Positions 1-5,293 of a stretch of 10,069 nt of DNA are shown one piece after another. The DNA lies in assembly GCA_934371505.1 (NCBI GenBank), contig CAKRNW010000083.1:1-10069 (forward strand). Reading direction: 5' to 3'. This stretch comes from an uncultured Lachnospiraceae bacterium (GTDB taxonomy: Bacteria > Bacillota > Clostridia > Lachnospirales > Lachnospiraceae). The stretch's first letter is position 1, and each line of letters begins with the position of its first letter. The translations under genes were made by a program, and so were the position numbers. The notes beneath the pieces were generated by a model, which was not told the DNA's origin, made no database searches, and was given only the letters and a program-made list of their open reading frames with translations.

Positions 1-453
1 GCCGTGGATAAGGCAGCTGGAGAGGCTCTGGCAAAGATTGCCGGAATCAATGTGGAGGAACTGGCAGGAGATATGTTCCGCGCCGGAAGCAATTTAAGCA
101 GCAAGGAAACTTCAGAAATATTTGAACAGGACTTCAAAACCTTTGTGATGAACGATATTACCTTTGGAGTAGGCCAGGTCAACTCCATGAACCAGGAGGA
201 GCTGGTGGAGCTGAAACAGCGGCTGTACCCTTACATGGAGAAGCAGCTAAAGCAGAGTGGTCTGCAGATGCTGTTTTTCATGCTGACGGATATTGTGCAG
301 GAGTCCACAGAGTTACTTTATGTAGGAAGCAATGCGCAGGAACTCATCCGGGATGCCATGGGCGTAGAGCCACGTGGAGACAGCTTTATCTTAAGGGGAG
401 TGGTTTCCCGTAAGAAACAGCTGATACCGGCGATTATGACGGTGCTGCAGTAG
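1..453 (+). CDS. ppaC: Manganese-dependent inorganic pyrophosphatase, C-terminal part (5' end outside window)
   Basis: Hydrolyses pyrophosphate to two phosphates in the cytoplasm, pulling biosynthetic reactions forward. Only the last 150 codons are present; the reading frame is open from base 1, so the start lies upstream and the GTG at 4 is an internal valine. The segment matches the end of the DHH domain and the DHHA2 domain of family II pyrophosphatases: an opening DKAAGEALAKIAGI stretch, then GSNLSSKETSEIFEQDFK, and near the C terminus the SRKKQ signature followed by a PAIMTVLQ end. In this family the Arg and Lys of SRKKQ bind the pyrophosphate substrate. The metal-binding N-terminal DHH motifs are not in the window, so I cannot tell the short form from the CBS/DRTGG-containing regulatory form. 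A terminator 120 bases downstream probably ends its transcript. The assignment is fairly sure; the gene symbol is by family. Confidence 0.85.
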   Translation, partial: AVDKAAGEALAKIAGINVEELAGDMFRAGSNLSSKETSEIFEQDFKTFVMNDITFGVGQVNSMNQEELVELKQRLYPYMEKQLKQSGLQMLFFMLTDIVQESTELLYVGSNAQELIRDAMGVEPRGDSFILRGVVSRKKQLIPAIMTVLQ

Positions 454-572
454 CCCCCATTCGCAAAGCTGTGTATGGTGGATGATCCGCAGACCTGGGC
501 ATTGCTTGAACAGATCTTTTACAGAAAGCCTTGTTTCCTTATGGAGTATTTTTTAAATTACAAAACTTTACG
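454..572. other. Non-coding stretch between the pyrophosphatase stop codon and its terminator
   Basis: This is an unusually long untranslated tail before the terminator at 573. One frame is open from an ATG at 475 through about 58 codons, but it has no ribosome binding site, runs straight through the terminator hairpin and has no recognisable protein motif, so I do not call it a gene. I see no RNA gene or repeat here. Confidence 0.4.
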
Positions 573-610
573 AAAATTGCCCAACCAAAAGGTGAGGGCA
601 ATTTTTCTTT
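573..610 (+). terminator. Rho-independent terminator after the pyrophosphatase gene
   Basis: A perfect 10-bp stem pairs AAAATTGCCC (573-582) with GGGCAATTTT (596-605). Inside the 13-base loop a small ACC/GGT pairing is also possible. The descending arm runs directly into a T-rich tract (602-611, interrupted once by C), which is the expected form of an intrinsic terminator on the + strand. Confidence 0.8.
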
Positions 611-632
611 TCGATTCTAAATCTTATAAACA

Positions 633-655
633 CTACAAAAATGCGTTTTAGTAAG
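633..655. promoter_or_regulatory. Imperfect operator-like repeat (site 1)
   Basis: The bases CTACAAAAATGCGTTTTAG and the following TAAG resemble the operator at 788-805, but two extra bases (AT) sit between the AAAA run and GCG. The right half GCGTTTTAGTA is identical to that of site 2. It lies 152 bp upstream of site 2, measured between the CG centres, so it could be an auxiliary site for looping or a degenerate copy. The altered spacing makes binding uncertain. Confidence 0.3.
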
Positions 656-666
656 TGCTTTTATGA

Positions 667-695
667 TTTCCTTTTATATGCATTTATGATACAAT
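667..695 (+). promoter_or_regulatory. Possible upstream promoter with extended -10
   Basis: TACAAT at 690-695 is a five-of-six match to the sigma-A -10 box and is preceded by TG one base away (687-688), an extended -10. The corresponding -35 position (667-672, TTTCCT, 17-bp spacing) is poor. It would start a transcript near 702, ahead of the small leader reading frame and the repressor gene. It is weaker than the promoter at 786-814. Confidence 0.3.
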
Positions 696-719
696 TTATG
701 CAGAAAAAGGAATAGAAGT

Positions 720-803
720 GTGAGTGAATTAAGAACAGCAACAAAGATTTTACTGGGAAATGTGTCACAATTTACAAAAAACAGATTTACAAAAGCGTTT
801 TAG
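720..803 (+). CDS. Possible 27-residue leader peptide upstream of the repressor gene
   Basis: A GTG at 720 opens a 27-codon frame that begins VSELRTATKILL and ends in TAG at 801-803. An AAGGA-like ribosome binding site (707-711) stands eight bases before it, and the weak promoter at 667-695 would transcribe it. The stop codon lies inside the operator at 788-805, and the last codons are made of the ATTTACAAAA repeats, so the coding appearance could be accidental. I recognise no homologue and no membrane or regulatory motif. It is listed only because it has both a start signal and a plausible promoter. Confidence 0.15.
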   Translation: MSELRTATKILLGNVSQFTKNRFTKAF

Positions 804-814
804 TATGCTAATAT
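786..814 (+). promoter_or_regulatory. Promoter of the LacI-family repressor gene
   Basis: The -35 box TTTACA (786-791, five of six matches) is separated by 17 bp from the -10 box TAATAT (809-814), which also carries an extended -10 TG at 806-807. This is a strong vegetative promoter, with transcription expected to begin around 820-822. An operator-like palindrome (788-805) fills the spacer, and a second copy begins just after the predicted start site, so negative autoregulation is likely. An ATTTACAAAA direct repeat occurs at 770-779 and 785-794. Confidence 0.7.
788..805. promoter_or_regulatory. Operator for a LacI-type repressor (site 2), inside the promoter spacer
   Basis: TACAAAAGCGTTTTAGTA is an 18-bp imperfect palindrome centred on CG (796-797), of the form TACnAAAnCGnTTTnGTA. 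LacI-family proteins typically bind even palindromes with a central CG, into which the hinge-helix leucine inserts. It lies between the -35 and -10 boxes, where a bound repressor would block RNA polymerase. The likely ligand is the protein encoded at 856-1887; binding by CcpA or another LacI-family member is the main alternative. Confidence 0.6.
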
Positions 815-824
815 AACCATAAGC

Positions 825-842
825 TACAAAAGCGTTTCCGAG
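825..842. promoter_or_regulatory. Second operator-like repeat (site 3), just before the repressor ribosome binding site
   Basis: TACAAAAGCGTTTCCGAG shares its first 13 bases with site 2. Its CG centre is 37 bp downstream of that of site 2. Its right half is less symmetric, but the reverse complement matches the site in front of the transporter operon (1938-1955) at 15 of 18 positions. It lies just downstream of the predicted start site. The CGGAAACG core on the minus strand also partly resembles a CcpA cre site, so catabolite control cannot be excluded. Confidence 0.55.
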
Positions 843-855
843 GAAGGGAGAAAAC

Positions 856-1887
856 ATGGCAGTAACGATTCGAGATGTAGCTAAAAGTTGCGGAGTGAGT
901 GTATCTACGGTTTCCAGAGCGTTTAATGGTTATACGGATATCACCGAAGAAACCAGGGAAAGAGTATTAAAAACAGCGGAGGAGCTGGGATATAAACCGA
1001 ATTTGAATGCCAAAAATCTCTCTTCAAAACGGAGCAACCAAATTGCCCTTATCATATCAGGTCTGCTTGAAAACAATCCGAAGGAAAACCTGATGTTCCG
1101 GCTTATGCAGGGTGTGTATACCTATGCCTGCAATCATAATCTGGATGTGGCAGTATACGCAACCGATGTGAAACAACAGGAGAAAGTGTCCTATCAGCAG
1201 TTTTGTGCGGAACATGATGTAAGCGGAGTCATTTTAAGTGGTGTCACTACAGATGATCCTTATTTTCAGGAACTGATGGATACCAAAATTCCATGCGTAG
1301 CAATCGACATGGAGTTATCGGAAAGGCAAGGCGGCTGGATTTCCATTGATAATATCAGAGCGATGGCAGATGTTGTGGATTTGCTTTATGCCAATGGTCA
1401 TGAAAAAATCCTGGTGGTGAGTGGAAAGAAAAACACCAGAGTTACCATGGACAGAACCATCGGAGTCTACCGGGCTATGAGCAGAAAAGGTTATGCTTTA
1501 AAGGAAGAGGATATCCTGTATTGTGAGTTTGACGAGCAAAAAGCATACGAGAAAACATTAGACTATCTGAAAACCTATGGAAAAACCAAACATACAGCAA
1601 TGATGTGTTTCAGTGATTTGATGGCTTTGGGGGTAATGAGAGCCATCAAGGAAATGGGATACAGAATACCGGAAGATTTCTCCGTTACAGGATTTGATGG
1701 CATTCCGATTTCCGAATATACAGCACCCCCTCTTACAACTGTATGGCAGGATATGAAAAGAAACGGATATGCCGGAGCAAAATTATTACATGCCCGCATT
1801 GAAGGAAAAGAAACGAAGGAACATAGTATATTACCTTATAAAATTCTGGAGCGTGAAAGTGTGAAAAATATCTGCGGTCAGGAATGA
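856..1887 (+). CDS. LacI/GalR-family transcriptional repressor of the adjacent sugar operon
   Basis: A 343-residue cytoplasmic DNA-binding regulator of the usual LacI-family length. Residues 4-23 (TIRDVAKSCGVSVSTVSRAF) are the N-terminal helix-turn-helix. Residues 48-63 form the hinge, with L55 as the leucine that intercalates in the operator. The remainder is the periplasmic-binding-protein-like effector domain. It contains R200 in DRTIGV, S253-D254 in CFSDLMALG, and GFDG (279-282) followed by the family's TAPPLTTVWQD ending (289-299). These are the positions where family members contact the sugar. The start is set by an AAGGGAG ribosome binding site (844-850) five bases before the ATG. The gene lies upstream of, and in line with, the transporter and phosphorylase genes, and similar operator sequences flank both. 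I infer that it represses them until the transported sugar or a derivative binds. The effector cannot be named. The last codons form part of a hairpin. Confidence 0.9.
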   Translation: MAVTIRDVAKSCGVSVSTVSRAFNGYTDITEETRERVLKTAEELGYKPNLNAKNLSSKRSNQIALIISGLLENNPKENLMFRLMQGVYTYACNHNLDVAVYATDVKQQEKVSYQQFCAEHDVSGVILSGVTTDDPYFQELMDTKIPCVAIDMELSERQGGWISIDNIRAMADVVDLLYANGHEKILVVSGKKNTRVTMDRTIGVYRAMSRKGYALKEEDILYCEFDEQKAYEKTLDYLKTYGKTKHTAMMCFSDLMALGVMRAIKEMGYRIPEDFSVTGFDGIPISEYTAPPLTTVWQDMKRNGYAGAKLLHARIEGKETKEHSILPYKILERESVKNICGQE

Positions 1888-1930
1888 CCGCAGATAAAGA
1901 ATCCAGCAAGTAGGATTCCATATTTTTTTT
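1870..1930 (+). terminator. Tandem hairpins plus T-run after the repressor gene
   Basis: The first hairpin is a perfect 11-bp stem, ATCTGCGGTCA (1870-1880) with TGACCGCAGAT (1885-1895), closed by a GGAA loop; it includes the repressor stop codon. Three bases later a second, weaker hairpin pairs GAATCC (1899-1904) with GGATTC (1913-1918). A run of eight T (1923-1930) follows four bases after it. The second stem with the T-run has the form of a terminator, perhaps a leaky one, and the first stem would add pausing or protect the 3' end. Confidence 0.65.
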
Positions 1931-1956
1931 ACCGTGTCACGGAAACGATTTAGTAG
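1928..1956 (+). promoter_or_regulatory. Weak candidate promoter for the transporter operon
   Basis: A TTTACC (1928-1933) and TAGTAG (1951-1956) pair with 17-bp spacing is the best -35/-10 arrangement I find ahead of the binding-protein gene, but the -10 match is poor (three of six). Its spacer contains the operator-like site, the same arrangement as at the repressor promoter. Read-through of the repressor transcript is the alternative source of expression. Confidence 0.3.
1938..1955. promoter_or_regulatory. Operator-like site in front of the transporter operon (site 4)
   Basis: CACGGAAACGATTTAGTA is centred on CG (1946-1947). Read on the minus strand it equals site 3 at 15 of 18 positions, and its TACTAAA half matches site 2. 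It stands 60-43 bases upstream of the binding-protein start codon, directly after the repressor gene's T-run. It is the best evidence that the neighbouring LacI-type protein controls this operon. The overlapping CCGTGTCACGG (1932-1942) is a separate short inverted repeat. Confidence 0.6.
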
Positions 1957-1997
1957 CGGATTAACTGACATTCATCAAAAACAGAGGAGGATGACGA

Positions 1998-3389
1998 ATG
2001 AAAAAGAAGTATTTAGCATTATTACTTACAGCAGGTATGATTTTAGGGGTTGCAGGATGTGGAAATTCTGGTGCCGGAACACAGGAGACAGGAACCACAG
2101 ACCAGGCAGAAAGTACAGTAGTAGAAACAGAGACACCGGCTGCGACAGCAGAAGGCACTACAGGTGAAGTTGTGGAAGTAACGATTCCTTCCTATAAAAC
2201 TGGAGAAAACTCCGGTGCCGTATTTTTTGAGCCCCAGGTTGAGCGCTTTAATGAGGCATATGCTGGACAATATAAGATTACTTTGGAGGCAACTCCCCAG
2301 GATACGTTCAATGATAAATTAAAACAGTTGGCACAGCAGAACCAACTTCCCGTACTGGTACAGGGCGGTGATGTAGACTGGATTAGCAAAGTGGTAATTC
2401 CCAATGGCTTGGCTTACGATCTGAGTGGCTGGCTGAATGAGAATGCAGAATTAAAGGGAAGATTGCTGGAAGATGGCATCGAGTATAATACTCAGGATGA
2501 CGGAGCCATTTATACCATGCCTTTAGCAACGGTTCGTCCTACCGGATTTTTCTACAACAGTGCATTATGGACTCCCTCCGGTGATGTAAGCGCAATGTCC
2601 ATAGATGAATTTGTCTCTGATTTGGCAGACCAGAAGATTGCATTTTCCACTGCAGAGAATGGCTGGGTAGCAGCATTATTCTATACCGCTTTGATCGCAA
2701 ATGAAGATGGCGGTGCGGAACTGCTGCAGAACGGAACGGTAGACAAGATTATTGATTTTAACCAGACTCCTATTATTGAGGCTACCAAGAAGTTACAGAC
2801 ATTGTTACAGAATAACGCATCTTCCAACTCCATCGGAGCAACCTATGCAGATGCAGCCAACGCATTTATGAGCGAGCAGGCAGCAGTGATTGCAAATGGT
2901 CCCTGGATGTCCGCGGAATTTGCACCGGAGTCTTCTGACAAATGGAGTAACGGCTTTGACGGAGCCAATGTTCATGCAAGCCTTTTCCCTGGAAATGTAG
3001 GTGTTGCAAATACCAGAACCTATGGTGAATGGTGGATTTCTGCATCTGCAAGTGATGAAGAAGCAGCATTGGCAAAGGCGTTTCTGGAATTCATTAACAG
3101 CCCTGAAGAATTAGAGGCATACCTGCTGGCAGAGGGTGGCGATGCTCCCAACTTAGAGTACTCCGACAGTTTTAAAGAGAAACAGGCTGAAACACAGGTA
3201 CTGGCTGATTTAGCAGCAGATACCACTTCTGATACCGTATTTGTTCCCGCTGTTCTGGATGTCATTCCTGCATCTGTAGCAAATACAGAGTTCGGAAAAC
3301 TTCTTCCTTCTTTAGCAGACGGTACTTATACCGCAGAGGAATTCTGCCAGTGGTTAAGCGACAAAGCAGCTGAGGCAGTAGAAGAATAA
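1998..3389 (+). CDS. Sugar ABC transporter substrate-binding lipoprotein (CUT1 family, extracellular solute-binding protein family 1)
   Basis: The lipid-anchored receptor that captures the sugar outside the cell and delivers it to the two permeases encoded downstream. The 463-residue product starts with a type II signal peptide: MKKK, a hydrophobic run (residues 6-19) and the lipobox VAGC with the acylated C21. A Thr/Glu/Ala-rich linker of about 35 residues follows, typical of cell-surface lipoproteins of Gram-positive bacteria, and then the two-lobed binding domain. Family 1 traits include the EPQVERFNEAY start of the first lobe, the AFMSEQAAVIANGPWMSAEF segment, and aromatic residues at WISK and GEWWIS that could stack on sugar rings. 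The ribosome binding site AGAGGAGG (1983-1990) is seven bases before the ATG. The downstream GH65 enzyme suggests an alpha-glucobiose or short alpha-glucan as ligand, but this is inference. Confidence 0.92.
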   Translation: MKKKYLALLLTAGMILGVAGCGNSGAGTQETGTTDQAESTVVETETPAATAEGTTGEVVEVTIPSYKTGENSGAVFFEPQVERFNEAYAGQYKITLEATPQDTFNDKLKQLAQQNQLPVLVQGGDVDWISKVVIPNGLAYDLSGWLNENAELKGRLLEDGIEYNTQDDGAIYTMPLATVRPTGFFYNSALWTPSGDVSAMSIDEFVSDLADQKIAFSTAENGWVAALFYTALIANEDGGAELLQNGTVDKIIDFNQTPIIEATKKLQTLLQNNASSNSIGATYADAANAFMSEQAAVIANGPWMSAEFAPESSDKWSNGFDGANVHASLFPGNVGVANTRTYGEWWISASASDEEAALAKAFLEFINSPEELEAYLLAEGGDAPNLEYSDSFKEKQAETQVLADLAADTTSDTVFVPAVLDVIPASVANTEFGKLLPSLADGTYTAEEFCQWLSDKAAEAVEE

Positions 3390-3439
3390 AATCTTGTGCA
3401 TTAAAAATAGACGACTTTCTTAATAATACGACCCTCATA

Positions 3440-3475
3440 AGTACTGACCTGCGGAAACTTCCGCAGGTCAGTACT
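3440..3475 (+). promoter_or_regulatory. Perfect 17-bp intercistronic hairpin between binding-protein and permease genes
   Basis: The arm at 3440-3456 (AGTACTGACCTGCGGAA) is exactly complementary to 3459-3475. With a realistic loop this is a 16-bp stem closed by AACT. No T-run follows (the next bases are GAAATAGGG), so it is not a standard terminator. Such hairpins between the binding-protein gene and permease genes are known to shield the upstream mRNA from 3' exonucleases, giving more receptor than permease; that role is inferred here. Confidence 0.6.
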
Positions 3476-3528
3476 GAAATAGGGAAACTGGGTATTGCAT
3501 TTAGCACCACTTATGGGAGGAACAAAGA

Positions 3529-4413
3529 ATGACAAAAGCAAAGAAACAAAATGGGGGGAAGTTATTTTGGATATATTTATTCCTCCTGCCATCCATCGTC
3601 ATCTTTCTGATGTTTTATATGATGCCGATTATACAGGTGTTTGTCACTTCATTTACGAAGTGGGATGGATTTAATTCCCCGGTATTCAATGGACTGAACA
3701 ACTACATTTCTCTTTTTAAGAGAGGAGCATTTCGCATATCAATTAAGAACCTAATTGCCTGGAGTATCATTGCCATGACACTGCATGTCGGATTTGGTAC
3801 GCTGGTTGCATTCATTTTATTTTATAAACCCAAGGGCTGGAAATTTACCCGGGCAGTTTATATGATTCCCAACGTTATTTCTGCGGCAGCCTGGGCAATG
3901 ATTTATCGTTTTATTTTCAACGATGATTTTGGTGCATTAAACTTTTTGATTCGTAAATTTGATCCGGAATTTCATGTGCAGTGGTTTTATAAATCCCCCT
4001 ATGCATTCTGGAGCGTGACAGCAACCTGGCTTTTTTATGCAGTAATTGTAACGCTATGTGTCCTGGGTGACCTGATGAATATACCAACAGAGTGGATTGA
4101 GGCGGCAAAGATTGATGGAGCGAAAGGATGGCAGCTGATACGTTATATTATGCTTCCACTGTGTAGAAACGCCATTGGAACCAGTGTTATCTGTTCTATC
4201 ACATCCAGAATTACCATGTATGAACAGATTGCGTTAACAACGGCGGGAGGTCCGGGTGATGACACCATGAGCCTTGCCATTATGCTGGTAAACAATGTGA
4301 CAGATTATAAATATGGACAGGCCAATGCCATTGGCGTGGTGATGTTTCTGATTGGACTACTGATTATGGGTATCGTAAATAAGGTCTTTCGTATGAATGA
4401 GTCTGTATATTAA
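3529..4413 (+). CDS. Sugar ABC transporter permease, MalF/UgpA type
   Basis: One of two integral membrane subunits forming the sugar channel. The 294-residue protein has a short lysine-rich cytoplasmic start and a first membrane helix at about residues 12-33. Further hydrophobic segments lie at roughly 72-96, 104-128, 155-178 and 262-284. The EAA loop that docks on the ATPase is intact: E191-A192-A193, G197, then I207, L209 and P210 in the exact family spacing. The length matches CUT1 permeases without the extra N-terminal domain of enteric MalF. The ribosome binding site GGGAGG (3515-3520) is eight bases before the ATG. It lies 139 bases after the binding-protein gene, with the hairpin in between, and 12 bases before the second permease. 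Partner and substrate are inferred from gene order. Confidence 0.92.
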   Translation: MTKAKKQNGGKLFWIYLFLLPSIVIFLMFYMMPIIQVFVTSFTKWDGFNSPVFNGLNNYISLFKRGAFRISIKNLIAWSIIAMTLHVGFGTLVAFILFYKPKGWKFTRAVYMIPNVISAAAWAMIYRFIFNDDFGALNFLIRKFDPEFHVQWFYKSPYAFWSVTATWLFYAVIVTLCVLGDLMNIPTEWIEAAKIDGAKGWQLIRYIMLPLCRNAIGTSVICSITSRITMYEQIALTTAGGPGDDTMSLAIMLVNNVTDYKYGQANAIGVVMFLIGLLIMGIVNKVFRMNESVY

Positions 4414-4425
4414 GGAGGAGAGAGC

Positions 4426-5259
4426 ATGCAAACATTGAAAAAAATCTTGATCAAAGTGATGATATACGGTGTCATGCTGTTTGTAATTATCATTTCTCTG
4501 TTTCCTGTTTTATGGGTAATCAACGCCTCCTTTAAAACCAATGGAGAGATATTGAGCAATCCGTTTTCCCTGCCCAGCAGCTTTTCCTTTGAAACATATC
4601 GCTACTTATTTGAGAATTACAGCTTTGGAAGATATTTTTCCAACTCGTTGTTAGCTGCAGGTGTATCTACCATTGTTTCTCTTTTGTTTTATGCCATGGG
4701 TGCTTATGTGCTGGCGAAATTCAAGTTCCCGGGAAGAAATTTATTTTTTACGCTGTTCACCATTACCCTTTTAGTTCCGGCACACAGTCGTACCCAGCCT
4801 ATTTTCAGCCTGGTTATGCACCTGAAACTTTATGACAACATCTGGGGAGTAACACTGGTGTATCTGTCAGCAGGTATGGCAATGTCCATCTTTTTGTTAA
4901 AAGCAGGATTTATGGCAGTACCGAAAGCACTGGATGAGGCAGCGTCTATCGAAGGTGCCGGTTTTTTCCGGACTTTTTGGACGATTAACCTTCCCCTCAC
5001 AAAAGGAGCATTGACCACAGCAGGAATTTTGATGTTCTTAAATAACTGGAATGAATATTACTATGCATCCCTGCTGACCTCCACCGACAAAAACAGAACA
5101 TTGCCCATTGCCCTTTCCTTCTTTACTAATGAATTTTCCTACAATTACACCAGAATGTTTGCGGCGTTGGCAATTGTAATCATTCCCGGCATTTTGCTAT
5201 ATGCGGTGGCACAGGAACAGGTACAGGCATCGATGGCAGCTACCGGCATCAAAGAATAA
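4426..5259 (+). CDS. Sugar ABC transporter permease, MalG type
   Basis: The second membrane subunit, pairing with the permease encoded just upstream. The 277-residue protein has an N-terminal helix (about residues 8-30) and then the INASFKTNGEI segment characteristic of MalG-like CUT1 permeases, which precedes the first outer loop. Four to five more hydrophobic stretches follow. The EAA loop is complete: E171-A172-A173, G177, I187, L189 and P190. Near the C terminus NNWNEYYYA (residues 206-214) is a typical family segment. A strong AAGGAGGAG ribosome binding site stands just before the ATG, and the 12-base gap to the upstream gene shows co-transcription. No ATP-binding subunit is encoded in the cluster; in Firmicutes such transporters commonly share an MsmK/MsmX-type ATPase encoded elsewhere. 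Confidence 0.92.
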   Translation: MQTLKKILIKVMIYGVMLFVIIISLFPVLWVINASFKTNGEILSNPFSLPSSFSFETYRYLFENYSFGRYFSNSLLAAGVSTIVSLLFYAMGAYVLAKFKFPGRNLFFTLFTITLLVPAHSRTQPIFSLVMHLKLYDNIWGVTLVYLSAGMAMSIFLLKAGFMAVPKALDEAASIEGAGFFRTFWTINLPLTKGALTTAGILMFLNNWNEYYYASLLTSTDKNRTLPIALSFFTNEFSYNYTRMFAALAIVIIPGILLYAVAQEQVQASMAATGIKE

Positions 5260-5293
5260 GTGTAAATTATTATGACAATGACAGGAGAACAAC

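Noticed and set aside
475..651. Open frame of about 58 codons after the pyrophosphatase gene
   Set aside because: It has no ribosome binding site, reads through the terminator hairpin at 573-610, and shows no protein motif.
825..842. CcpA cre site interpretation of the operator-like repeats
   Set aside because: Only the CGGAAACG core partly fits the cre pattern, and the TGT and ACA ends are missing. The close match among local sites favours the neighbouring repressor, though CcpA is not excluded.
3440..3475. Intrinsic terminator after the binding-protein gene
   Set aside because: The stem is strong, but the following bases are GAAATAGGG with no T-run, and the permease genes continue the operon.
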